Shown here: piece by piece, positions 35,302-43,978 of the stretch
How positions within the stretch are numbered: the first letter of the stretch is position 1
How the letters are laid out: each line of letters starts with the position of its first letter
NCBI RefSeq assembly: GCF_001889545.1
Contig: NZ_CP018194.1
Location: forward strand, 2,367,501-2,431,500
Source: Granulibacter bethesdensis
Lineage (GTDB): Bacteria; Pseudomonadota; Alphaproteobacteria; Acetobacterales; Acetobacteraceae
Direction of reading: 5' to 3'
DNA length: 64,000 nucleotides
Notes under the pieces: generated by a model
Seen by the model: the letters and a program-made list of their open reading frames with translations, nothing else
What the model was told of the DNA's origin: nothing
Database searches by the model: none
Translations under genes and position numbers: made by a program

Positions 35302-36218
35302 AGATGATCTTCCAGCCACTGAACGGCACGTCCGGCAGCGGTCTGGTCCTGATCGGCTTCATTGCCGAGCGCCACAGAGCAGGTCATGCCGGCTGCCAGC
35401 GTAATCGATTTCGGAACCTTATCGATATGAACCCTGACCGGAATACGCTGCGCCAGACGGACCCAGGTGAACACGGGGTCCACATCCGGCAGACCGAGAT
35501 TATCCAATGCCTGATTCTTGTCGTTGACCCCGCGACCGATACTGTCGACATGGCCGGACAGAAGTTCCGCATACCCCATCAGCTTGATGCGCGCAGGATC
35601 ACCGGGCTTGATATGATGCAGTTTCGTTTCTTCGAAATAGCCATAAATATAAAAGCTGTCCGCATCGATCATTGCGAGCAAAGGATGGCCAGCCGTTGCA
35701 TAATCTCCAACCCGGAGTTGAAGATTCGTCACATAGCCATTGACCGGGGCATACAGGACAGACCGCTCCAGATTCAGCTTGGCAACATCCAGATCGGCTT
35801 TCGCTTTTTCTACCTCTGCTGCTGATACGGTAGCCGTAGTACGGAACTGTTCCTGTTCTTCAGGGGAGACAATCCCCGTCAAACCCTGCCGCCTCTTCAC
35901 ATCGGCCTGATGGTTCCGGTACCGTGCCTGGGCACTGTCCAGCGCAGCCTGAGCCTGCGCAATGGCCAGACGAAAGCGGATCGGATCGAGTTCGAACAGC
36001 ACCTCCCCCTTATGCACAAACTGATTGTCCCTGACGGCAACCCTGGTCACATATCCAGGCACCTCCGGGCCTATGGAAACGACATAAGCGCGGACACGCC
36101 CGTCACGCGTCCAGGGTGCCAGCATGTAGACACGCCACAGCATGGCACCCAGCCATATTGCCACAGCAACCGCTGTCAGCGTGATCATGACGCGAACAAC
36201 ATATTTCAGAAATCGCAT
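35298..36218 (-). CDS. HlyD-family membrane-fusion protein (AaeA/EmrA-like)
   Basis: A 306-residue periplasmic adaptor anchored by one N-terminal helix (VRVMITLTAVAVAIWLGAMLW). It continues with the lipoyl-type half GYVTRVAVRDNQFVHKGEVLFELDP, a coiled-coil hairpin, and the second half VLYAPVNGYVTNLQLRVGDYATAGHPLL. Paired with a FUSC transporter and a DUF1656 protein it resembles AaeA of the aromatic acid exporter AaeAB. ATG at 36218 lies 16 bp after the DUF1656 stop. Confidence 0.92.
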   Translation of the reverse strand: MRFLKYVVRVMITLTAVAVAIWLGAMLWRVYMLAPWTRDGRVRAYVVSIGPEVPGYVTRVAVRDNQFVHKGEVLFELDPIRFRLAIAQAQAALDSAQARYRNHQADVKRRQGLTGIVSPEEQEQFRTTATVSAAEVEKAKADLDVAKLNLERSVLYAPVNGYVTNLQLRVGDYATAGHPLLAMIDADSFYIYGYFEETKLHHIKPGDPARIKLMGYAELLSGHVDSIGRGVNDKNQALDNLGLPDVDPVFTWVRLAQRIPVRVHIDKVPKSITLAAGMTCSVALGNEADQDQTAAGRAVQWLEDHL

Positions 36219-36234
36219 GATCAGGACTTCAACC

Positions 36235-36429
36235 CTATGCGTAGAGAACAAGCAGGGACAGGATCGACACATAAACCGCCAGCTCAAACAGCGGCGGGTG
36301 CCAGATGAATTGCAACAGCCCGGTCAGTCGCCAGAAAGTGCGCAGAAACGCAAACAGCACCAGTGCCATCACGCCGTACACAGTGATGGGGGCCACCAGA
36401 ACACCCCAAATATTGACTTCATGTATCAT
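36235..36429 (-). CDS. DUF1656 (AaeX-like) small membrane protein
   Basis: A 64-residue protein with two membrane helices (VAPITVYGVMALVLFAFL and FELAVYVSILSLLVLY) linked by RTFWRLTGLLQFIWHPP. This is the DUF1656/AaeX type found between FUSC and HlyD genes. Its ATG overlaps the FUSC stop as ATGA. Function is unknown; conserved position suggests it is part of or assists the exporter. Confidence 0.88.
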   Translation of the reverse strand: MIHEVNIWGVLVAPITVYGVMALVLFAFLRTFWRLTGLLQFIWHPPLFELAVYVSILSLLVLYA

Positions 36430-38450
36430 GACTGCGGAACCTGCCTGCTTCCTTCCAGCAGAAGCATATGAAGCTCGGCCAGCGATGCCGCAGTCCGGAG
36501 CAAATGCGGATCATGCCCCCCGACTGCCGTCACCTCCCTGCATGCATGGTCAGCAAAGTCGGCAGCACATTGCGGCTGACGGCGCAGGACGGACAGCAGC
36601 CTTTGCACGGCAGGACGGGCGGAAACCGGAATAATGCCATGCTCGATAGCATGCCTGATCTTGAATATCTCCCGCCCTGTCAGCACCAGTGCGGCTGATC
36701 CCCGGCCTATCCGCCGCCGCTCCGGCCCTGCGGGAGGCAAGCGGGCGGAAATACGCATCAGTTTCTGATATTGCGGATATTCCCAGGTCAGGTGGGAGGC
36801 AGGCACTTTTTTACGGGCAGCATCCGATACTCCTCTCCATAGGGACAGGGTCGCCAACCGAATGGACATATCGAAACTGGGAGGCACCAGAATCATAAAG
36901 GCTATATTGGCCGCCAGAGCACCAATCATACTGCTGAAAACCGAATTCAGAAATCCAGTCAGATTATAGTGAATGGGATTGGCGATCGGACTCAGCACGG
37001 CATAGAACAGCATGACCGACACAGCGAGCGCCGCATGTCGCCCGCTTGCCTGCATATAGCCGCATAACATCACGACAGGCATATAGGCCATCAGCAGCAG
37101 CGGAAATCCGTCCATACGCACCAGAATGCCATATACCAGCACGAAAGACAGGACACTGGCGATCAATGTTCCTTGCAGGAATGCTTTCATCATTCCGGAT
37201 GGATTATCGGCCGTTGCTGCCAGAGCAACGATAATCGCGGTCATCACAATTGCGCTGCCCCCGCCGGGCCATTCCGTATAAATCCAGAACAATCCCAGCA
37301 ATTCAGCAGCCAGAAATGCACGCAATCCACTGCGCAAAGCAGTCGCATGATCGCGCCATAACGGTAGCCTGACACGTCGAATTTTCTGCACCCGTGGATC
37401 AGCAAGCCGTGCAATCATCCGCAACTGCCGTGCAGTGTCATCAAGAAGATTGACCAGCCCAAGCGATTTCAGACAATCCGTATGATCGGCAAATTGCCCC
37501 AGTTCCACACGCATGTTGGAGGATGCGGCAACCAGGCGTCGCAACTCCTGAGCATTATCTGGCATGTGCTGAATCAGACCGGACAACATGCGGCGTAAAC
37601 AGGCTGCAGCCTGTGCGGTCTGCGGGTCATCCGACAGTGCCTGCAATCTCTCTCCGATCCGCATGCAGCTTACCGTCACGGATGTCATGAGACCAAATAG
37701 CTGCCGGAACGCATTGGCGCGACGGGCGACCTCACTGCTCTCCGCCGCGCCGAACTCCACCGCCTGATCGTAGGAGGCAATGCGGAACAGCAGGTGACGG
37801 CGCGTGTCAAGAATCTTTTCTTCAGAGGCCCCATCCCTGACTATCGCCAGCAATCCCAGCAGATCCCGCAGGGACTGCATGGCATCTGCCTGAAGCCTGT
37901 TCTCAGAAGTAGCCGGCTGAAGCAGCATCGTCACCAATGCGCTGCATAAAATCCCCAGCGACACCACGGACAGCCGGTCCAGTGCGACACTGAAAATCGT
38001 ATCCGGGTGGGCCAGCACGTCGCCGAAGCCTATCAATGCAATGGTATACCCTGCCAGCGCCGCACTATAAGCACGAAAATAGCGCAAAAGGTTGGAGATA
38101 TAGCTGCAACATCCTGTCCAGACGGCAAAAGCAGACAGATACAGCAGCGGTGACTGTACAAACAGCGCGACAGCCATAATACTGGCCACGCAACCCAAAA
38201 TCGTCCCCAGAAAACGCCACAGGCTTTTGGACAGAATCGCACCCCGCATCGGGCTTGCGACAATAATCGTGGTAACAAGGGCTGACGAAGGATTGTCAAA
38301 TTGCAGAAAATAAGCGGCATACAGGGCAAGCGACCCACTTAGGGCCAACCTCAACGCATAAAAAAAGGCCGATGATCTTAGAAAGCCGGGCAACCAGGCA
38401 CCCGTATCCGACGCATCCTGGCCGACGACTGTATGTGATACCACCGCCAT
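36426..38450 (-). CDS. FUSC-family (AaeB-like) inner-membrane exporter
   Basis: A 674-residue protein with two blocks of membrane helices separated by a soluble helical domain, the FUSC/AaeB layout. The first block includes LRLALSGSLALYAAYFLQFDNPSSALVTTIIVASP, and the second begins ALRSGLRAFLAAELLGLFWIYTEWPGG. Family members export aromatic acids such as p-hydroxybenzoate or confer fusaric acid resistance. It starts six bases after the MarR gene. Confidence 0.9.
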   Translation of the reverse strand: MAVVSHTVVGQDASDTGAWLPGFLRSSAFFYALRLALSGSLALYAAYFLQFDNPSSALVTTIIVASPMRGAILSKSLWRFLGTILGCVASIMAVALFVQSPLLYLSAFAVWTGCCSYISNLLRYFRAYSAALAGYTIALIGFGDVLAHPDTIFSVALDRLSVVSLGILCSALVTMLLQPATSENRLQADAMQSLRDLLGLLAIVRDGASEEKILDTRRHLLFRIASYDQAVEFGAAESSEVARRANAFRQLFGLMTSVTVSCMRIGERLQALSDDPQTAQAAACLRRMLSGLIQHMPDNAQELRRLVAASSNMRVELGQFADHTDCLKSLGLVNLLDDTARQLRMIARLADPRVQKIRRVRLPLWRDHATALRSGLRAFLAAELLGLFWIYTEWPGGGSAIVMTAIIVALAATADNPSGMMKAFLQGTLIASVLSFVLVYGILVRMDGFPLLLMAYMPVVMLCGYMQASGRHAALAVSVMLFYAVLSPIANPIHYNLTGFLNSVFSSMIGALAANIAFMILVPPSFDMSIRLATLSLWRGVSDAARKKVPASHLTWEYPQYQKLMRISARLPPAGPERRRIGRGSAALVLTGREIFKIRHAIEHGIIPVSARPAVQRLLSVLRRQPQCAADFADHACREVTAVGGHDPHLLRTAASLAELHMLLLEGSRQVPQS

Positions 38451-38456
38451 GCCCTG

Positions 38457-38939
38457 TCAGCAGCCTTCTTTCATCTGCGACAAGGCACCCGCCACATCCC
38501 CTATCCGATCCTCTGTCAAAACTTGTTCCAGATCAGAAAGGGTCTTGATGCAAACAGTCAATTGCTTTGGCTCTATCAGCGCCATCAGAGCCTGGTCAGT
38601 CCTGCGACAGATTGTCAGAACCTGATCGAGGACGCGCTTTCCCTCCGTCGTCATGCGCAGCAGTTTGGAACGGCGATCTGCCGGATCTTCATAACGCTCG
38701 ATCAGGGATTGCCCTTCCAGCAGATCAAGCAAACGCACCAGAGAAGGGCTTTCTATATCCAGCATGCGCGCCAGTTCCACCTGCCGCACCCCATCCCCGC
38801 CAGCCCGGCCCAGATAAAAAAGCGGGCGCCAGGTTGCTTCGGTCAGTCCGAAATGGCTCACATTCCGCGTGATCTCACGCCGCCACGCAGTCGTGACGCG
38901 ATGCATCAGGCGGCAGAATTCTCCGGGGGGACTGTCCAT
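38457..38939 (-). CDS. MarR-family transcriptional regulator
   Basis: A 160-residue winged-helix regulator. LTEATWRPLFYLGRAGGDGVRQVELARMLDIESPSLVRLLDLLEGQSLIERYEDPADRRSKLLRMTTEG in pieces covers the recognition helix and wing (DRRSK). MarR proteins usually repress their own operon and release DNA on binding phenolic ligands. Being the first gene of the efflux operon fits local autorepression. The AT-rich 55 bp upstream contain ATTCAT/ATGAAT (38944-38949, 38974-38979), too weak to call an operator. Confidence 0.9.
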   Translation of the reverse strand: MDSPPGEFCRLMHRVTTAWRREITRNVSHFGLTEATWRPLFYLGRAGGDGVRQVELARMLDIESPSLVRLLDLLEGQSLIERYEDPADRRSKLLRMTTEGKRVLDQVLTICRRTDQALMALIEPKQLTVCIKTLSDLEQVLTEDRIGDVAGALSQMKEGC

Positions 38940-38999
38940 AACAATTCATTAGAATACTATTTTTTAGAAGGCTATGAATATTATACCTAGCTGCCCATA

Positions 39000-39028
39000 C
39001 AAAAAAAAGGGGAAGCCGAAGCTTCCCC
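39000..39028 (-). terminator. Intrinsic terminator of amtB
   Basis: GGGGAAGC (39009-39016) and GCTTCCCC (39021-39028) form an 8-bp stem with loop CGAA. The preceding A8 run on the plus strand is a T8 run after the stem on the minus strand. It lies 35 bp past the amtB stop. Confidence 0.9.
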
Positions 39029-39063
39029 CTGAAAGTTGATATGAAGAACGAGGCTTAAAGCAA

Positions 39064-40449
39064 TCAGCCCAGACGTTCGCCATGGAGCGTAACGTCGAGA
39101 CCTTCGACTTCCTCTTCCTGCGTTACACGCAGGCCGATGACGACATCAATGATCTTGAGCAGGATGAAGGTCATCACGCCACTCCAGACCAGAGTGATAC
39201 CAACAGCCTTGGCCTGAATGATCAGCTGCGGAATGCCGCCGACCACACCGGTGGGAGACGCATCCGTCGCCGAAAGCGGGCCGTAGGCGAAAATACCGGT
39301 CAGCAGGGCGCCGGTAATGCCACCGATACCATGGACACCCCAGGCATCAAGGCTGTCATCATAGCCGAGCATGTGCTTCAGGCTGGTAGCGCCCCAGAAG
39401 CAGATGGCACCAGCGATCAGGCCGATCAGCACAGCCGGGCCAGGCAGCACGAAGCCAGCGGCCGGGGTGATGGCGACCAGACCGGCCACAGCACCGGAAA
39501 GCGCGCCCAGCACGGTCGGTTTGCCACGGACAATCCATTCCACCACGATCCAGCCAATCGCCGCACCGGCGGCACCCAACTGGGTAGCAACAGCCGCCAT
39601 CGCAGCACGACCACCTGCGCTGCCGGCAGAACCGGCATTGAAGCCGAACCAGCCCACCCACAGCAGGGAGGCACCGATCAGAGCGTAGGAGAGATCGTGC
39701 GGTGACATATCATCACGGCCATAGCCATAGCGCTTGCCAAGCACGAGCGCACAGACCAGACCGGCCACACCGGCATTGATATGCACGACCGTCCCGCCGG
39801 CGAAGTCAGCCGCCCCCATGCCGGCCAGCCAGCCATTCGACGCCCAGACCCAGTGTGCAACAGGGCTGTAGACGATCAGCGACCACAGGACGATGAACAC
39901 CAGATAGGCACTGAACTTCATACGATCCGCAAACGCACCGGCGATCAGCGCTGGCGTGATGATCGCGAAGGTCATCTGGAAGAACATAAAAAGAGATTCC
40001 GGGATCGTCATGCCTGCCATAGGCGCATCACTGCCCTTGACGATATGGTCGGCAATGCCGTTCAGCAGGAAGCGGGACATGTCACCGACATAGGCATTGC
40101 CCGTACCGAAAGCGATGCTGTAGCCAGCCACCATCCACACAATGGACAGCACGGCGGCCGCGGAAAAGGCCTGCATCATCGTCGCCAGAATGTTCTTCTT
40201 GCGCACCATGCCGGCATAGAACAGGCCAAGACCCGGAACGGTCATCATCAGCACGATCACACTGCTGATCAGCATCCACGCGGTATCACCGCTGTCGATC
40301 TTCGGCGTATCAGCCCAGGCGGGCATAGCCGCGAAAAGTGGCAGTGCCGCAGCGGCGGCACCCAGCCCCAGCTTGCGGCTCCCCATCCTGCGGCCTGGTA
40401 ACCGCGCCTGTGCCCGGCAGTTTTCCGGGCAAGGAAGATCAGCTTTCAT
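39064..40449 (-). CDS. amtB: Ammonium transporter
   Basis: A 461-residue trimeric channel for ammonium. After a signal-like segment (GLGAAAAALPLFAAMPAWAD) it has about eleven helices. VPGLGLFYAGMVRKKN, GGTVVHINAGVAGLVCALVLGKR (first pore histidine) and AWGVHGIGGITGALLTG (second) are diagnostic. An ATG at 40386 (MGSRKLG) is an alternative start that would begin right at the signal peptide. glnK lies 120 bp upstream on the same strand, the usual regulatory partner. Confidence 0.95.
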   Translation of the reverse strand: MKADLPCPENCRAQARLPGRRMGSRKLGLGAAAAALPLFAAMPAWADTPKIDSGDTAWMLISSVIVLMMTVPGLGLFYAGMVRKKNILATMMQAFSAAAVLSIVWMVAGYSIAFGTGNAYVGDMSRFLLNGIADHIVKGSDAPMAGMTIPESLFMFFQMTFAIITPALIAGAFADRMKFSAYLVFIVLWSLIVYSPVAHWVWASNGWLAGMGAADFAGGTVVHINAGVAGLVCALVLGKRYGYGRDDMSPHDLSYALIGASLLWVGWFGFNAGSAGSAGGRAAMAAVATQLGAAGAAIGWIVVEWIVRGKPTVLGALSGAVAGLVAITPAAGFVLPGPAVLIGLIAGAICFWGATSLKHMLGYDDSLDAWGVHGIGGITGALLTGIFAYGPLSATDASPTGVVGGIPQLIIQAKAVGITLVWSGVMTFILLKIIDVVIGLRVTQEEEVEGLDVTLHGERLG

Positions 40450-40569
40450 TCTTTGGTGTCCCCCAATGAAACACATACGCCGCGCATGCGTGGGCCAGCA
40501 TTCTTTGCATCCCCGCCTTGTGGCGCTTTTTTGACTGCTCTGGGTCTTCAATGATGTCGCGAAACGGCT

Positions 40570-40962
<393 letters not shown>

Positions 40963-41011
40963 CTACACGGGCAGGCCCCGTGATGTACAACGCACTGCAT
41001 GCGAAATCTGT

Positions 41012-41028
41012 ATAATCAAAAACCGTGC
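41012..41028 (-). promoter_or_regulatory. Sigma54-like promoter candidate of glnK-amtB
   Basis: The minus strand reads CGGCACGGTTTTTGATT, close to the TGGCAC-N5-TTGC consensus, but with GA instead of the -12 GC. The position, about 105-120 bp before glnK, fits an NtrC-controlled operon. The imperfect -12 element makes it only a candidate. Confidence 0.35.
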
Positions 41029-41172
41029 CGGGACGTTGCATCCCTGCATTTATCGACGGATGAGCCTATAATGATCAGAGAACTGCAACAGGCTGCCCAT
41101 TTTGTACGCAATTCAAGACCCTGATCGCTCGTTTTACGAACGATCCGGTTTGAACGGGAAACGATATATCTG

Positions 41173-42438
41173 ATGGTCCACGCCCTGCCTGACATGCCGC
41201 CTTCTTCTGAAGACACCCTGCTGGAAGCCGATCTCTGCATCGTAGGGGCTGGTCCGGTGGGTGGGACTCTCGCCTGTCGGCTGGCGGCTGCCGGCCTGCG
41301 TGTTGCGATCATTGACAAAGCGTCCTTGCCGCCCATGGAGCATCCGGCCTTTGATGGCCGAGCCTATGCGATTGCTGCCGGGGTCAGGAATTTTCTGGCT
41401 GAGGCAGGACTCTGGGATCTTCTGCCGGATGTACCCTGCCCCATTCACGGCATACGTGTATCGGATGGCAAGGTTGGACGCCCGGCCTCACCGCTGCATC
41501 TGCATTTCGACCATGCGGAAACAGGACAGGACAGCACCAGCGATCAGGCCTTCGGCTGGATGGTGGAAGCCCGCGCCCTGCGCCGCGCGCTGAACCAGCG
41601 GCTGCATGATGACCCGTCGATCCATCTGTTTGCCCCTGCCGAATATGACATACAGCGCACGGAAGAAGGTGTGAGCATCCATATCACCCCACAAGGCCAA
41701 ACGCCCGTGCAGCTTCGCTGTGCGCTGGTCATCGCCGCGGAAGGGCGGCAAAGCCCGCTGCGACAGCAAGCCGGTATCCGGGTCACGAAGCTGGGATATG
41801 ACCAGATCGGCATGGTCTGCGCCGTGGCACACGAGCATCCGCACAACAACATTGCTCTGGAGCATTTTCTGCCCGGCGGCCCCTTCGCCCAGCTACCGAT
41901 GAGCGGCCTGGCTGACACCCCCCATATTTCGGCCATCGTCTGGACCGAACGGGGGGCCGTTGCACAGCGTCTCGCTGTACTGGATGACGAGCGTTACACG
42001 AGGGAATTACAGCGTCGGCTGGGCAACCATCTGGGCACCATCAGACTGCTGGGCCGCCGCTGGAGCTATCCACTCAGTGCTCTGCATGCACATCGTTACT
42101 ATGATACGCGCCTGCTGCTGGTGGGCGACGCCGCTCACGGTATTCATCCTATTGCCGGGCAGGGCCTGAATCTCGGCTTTCGGGATGCGATGACACTGGC
42201 CGATATGCTGATCGAGGCACATCAAACCGGGCAGGATTTGGGGAATACGCTCCTGCTCACCGCCTATCAGGCGGCACGTCGCCCCGCCAATCTTGCCATG
42301 CTGCTGGCAACCGACGCGCTGGACCGCTTATTCAGCACTGATCGACGTCCAGTCCGGCTGGCACGCGATCTCGGGATTGCAGCGGTACACCGCCTGCGCC
42401 CGCTGAAGCAGTTTTTCATGCGGCAGGCGATGGGATAA
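41173..42438 (+). CDS. UbiH/UbiF/VisC-family FAD monooxygenase
   Basis: A 421-residue class A flavin monooxygenase of the ubiquinone ring-hydroxylase group. The FAD Rossmann start LCIVGAGPVGGTLACRLAAAG (GxGxxG near residue 25) is followed by the mid DG-type region and the LLLVGDAAHGIHPIAGQGLNLGFRDA motif. Which ring carbon it hydroxylates cannot be told, so no gene symbol is given. It is alone on the plus strand, divergent from glnK. Confidence 0.9.
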   Translation: MVHALPDMPPSSEDTLLEADLCIVGAGPVGGTLACRLAAAGLRVAIIDKASLPPMEHPAFDGRAYAIAAGVRNFLAEAGLWDLLPDVPCPIHGIRVSDGKVGRPASPLHLHFDHAETGQDSTSDQAFGWMVEARALRRALNQRLHDDPSIHLFAPAEYDIQRTEEGVSIHITPQGQTPVQLRCALVIAAEGRQSPLRQQAGIRVTKLGYDQIGMVCAVAHEHPHNNIALEHFLPGGPFAQLPMSGLADTPHISAIVWTERGAVAQRLAVLDDERYTRELQRRLGNHLGTIRLLGRRWSYPLSALHAHRYYDTRLLLVGDAAHGIHPIAGQGLNLGFRDAMTLADMLIEAHQTGQDLGNTLLLTAYQAARRPANLAMLLATDALDRLFSTDRRPVRLARDLGIAAVHRLRPLKQFFMRQAMG

Positions 42439-42466
42439 AGGTCCCGACAGGCAGCCGGCAAGCCTT

Positions 42467-42748
42467 TCAGGAGGAACGCAGCGCCTCCAGCTCCTGCCGC
42501 AGTTCCGCGACGCAGCGTTCCAGTTCCTCGATCCGCTGCTCCATCCGTGTGCGCAGCTGGCTGCGTGGTCCCTGAACAGTGAACCAGGAGCGACCACCAC
42601 TCATTGCCGCCTCCCCACAGACACGGGGGGACAAAGCCTCGGAACTGGTAGTGGGGGCAGGAACGGCAGAGGCAGCACGGGCACGCTCGGCCGAACGGTC
42701 AGTCACGTGCCTTGAACGGCCCGGGCGACCAGAGGGCAAAGTCGTCAT
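42467..42748 (-). CDS. Small coiled-coil protein of unknown function
   Basis: A 93-residue protein. The first half is low in structure and rich in Ser, Arg and Ala. The last about 30 residues, LRTRMEQRIEELERCVAELRQELEAL, are a clear coiled coil. GAAGGAGG precedes the ATG at 42748 with proper spacing, which supports it being a real gene. The coil resembles UbiK/BMFP-type accessory proteins, and the convergent neighbour is a UbiH-family gene, but this is only a suggestion. Confidence 0.6.
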   Translation of the reverse strand: MTTLPSGRPGRSRHVTDRSAERARAASAVPAPTTSSEALSPRVCGEAAMSGGRSWFTVQGPRSQLRTRMEQRIEELERCVAELRQELEALRSS

Positions 42749-43057
42749 CGCTTATCCTCCCTTCCCGTCTTCTGCATTGGAGACAGAACGAATTATTTGC
42801 GGTTGCGTTGCATTTGGGAAGAGATTTTTTCATCCTTCCCTATAAAATCTTTCCAAAAATTTCTTTATGGTACCATAACAGGAAATAAATACCTCTTATA
42901 GGGAAGCCACTTCTGCGCCGTTCTGGACCGAAAAAGACCACAGGCCATGTTTTTTCAACAGCTTGTGATGAAGCAACATTTACAGGAAGGTTCCGGCGAC
43001 CGAGACTGTCCCTGTCAGGAGAGGTTTAAAACCCGTTATCCATGTCTGCCATCGCAT
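42749..43057. other. AT-rich divergent spacer before the prk cluster
   Basis: This 309-bp stretch contains no supported gene. It holds a nested dyad at 42816-42906 and probably the promoters of the small coiled-coil gene (minus) and the prk-cbbX-rpe genes (plus). An in-frame ATG at 42947 would extend prk by 37 residues that do not look like the family, so it is treated as leader. Confidence 0.55.
42835..42906. repeat. Nested inverted repeat, candidate operator or leader structure
   Basis: CTTCCCTATAA (42835-42845) and TTATAGGGAAG (42896-42906) are a perfect 11-bp inverted pair 50 bp apart. Almost exactly at their centre is a perfect 14-bp palindrome, TTATGGTACCATAA (42865-42878). A third GGGAAG at 42816-42821 could pair with the CTTCCC arm instead, so alternative hairpins are possible. 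Function unknown. Confidence 0.65.
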
Positions 43058-43933
43058 ATGTCTGAACGTCATCCCATCATTTCCGTCACCGGCTCCTCCG
43101 GCGCTGGCACGACCTCCGTGCGCAATATTTTCGACCATATTTTCCGTCGGGAAGGCATTCACGCTGCCTATGTCGAAGGGGATGCGTTCCACCGTTATGA
43201 CCGGGACGAAATGAAGCGGCAGGCAGACCGCGCCATGCGTCAGGGCAACCCGCATTTCAGTCATTTCGGCCCGGAAGCAAACCTGCTGAAACAGCTTGAA
43301 AACCTGTTTCACCAATATGGGACGACCGGTACCGGGCAAACCCGGCACTATATCCATGATTTCGATGAGGCCGCCCAGTTCGGCCAGCCCCCCGGCACAT
43401 TTACGGAATGGGAGCCACTGCCGGAAGACACCGATCTGCTGTTCTATGAAGGGCTGCATGGCGCGCTGGTGTCGGATGGCGTCAATACAGCTGCCCCCGC
43501 CGACCTCAAGATCGGTGTGGTGCCGGTCATCAATCTGGAATGGATCCAGAAAATTCACCGCGACCGCTCGGCCCGGAAATACTCCACCGAACAGGTCATG
43601 GAGACAATCCTGCGACGCATGCCGGATTACGTGCATTATATCTGCCCGCAATTCACGCATACGGACATCAACTTTCAGCGCGTACCAACAGTTGATACCT
43701 CCAACCCGTTCATCGCCCGCGCCATTCCAAGCGCCGATGAATCCATCGTGGTCATCCGGTTCCGCGATCCGCGCGGAATCGACTTTCCCTATTTATTATC
43801 GATGATCGCGGGCAGTTCCATGTCGCGGGCCAATTCCATCACCATACCCGGCGCCAAGCTGGAACTGGCGATGCAATTGATTCTGACACCGATCATCCTG
43901 CAACTGGTGGATCGGGGTCGGCAGGCGCGATAA
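43058..43933 (+). CDS. cbbP: Phosphoribulokinase
   Basis: A 291-residue kinase making ribulose 1,5-bisphosphate from ribulose 5-phosphate. The P-loop reads ISVTGSSGAGTTSVRNIF, the proteobacterial octameric PRK type, followed by YVEGDAFHRYDRDEMK, GPEANLLKQLENLF and FYEGLHGALVSDG. The later HRDRSARKYSTEQVMETILRRMPDYVHYICPQF segment separates it from uridine kinase. It is first of a plus-strand run with cbbX and rpe. No RuBisCO genes are in the window. Confidence 0.93.
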   Translation: MSERHPIISVTGSSGAGTTSVRNIFDHIFRREGIHAAYVEGDAFHRYDRDEMKRQADRAMRQGNPHFSHFGPEANLLKQLENLFHQYGTTGTGQTRHYIHDFDEAAQFGQPPGTFTEWEPLPEDTDLLFYEGLHGALVSDGVNTAAPADLKIGVVPVINLEWIQKIHRDRSARKYSTEQVMETILRRMPDYVHYICPQFTHTDINFQRVPTVDTSNPFIARAIPSADESIVVIRFRDPRGIDFPYLLSMIAGSSMSRANSITIPGAKLELAMQLILTPIILQLVDRGRQAR

Positions 43934-43978
43934 GACCGATCCCTACCACAGGGGATTGCACTCGGTGCCGCAAAGCTG

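Noticed and set aside
38940-38995. MarR operator
   Set aside because: Only ATTCAT/ATGAAT with a 24-base gap was found; symmetry is too weak in such AT-rich sequence to report as a site.
43058-43933. Uridine kinase as identity of the PRK-like gene
   Set aside because: The GSSGAGTT loop and the later His/Arg-rich segment fit phosphoribulokinase, and cbbX and rpe follow.
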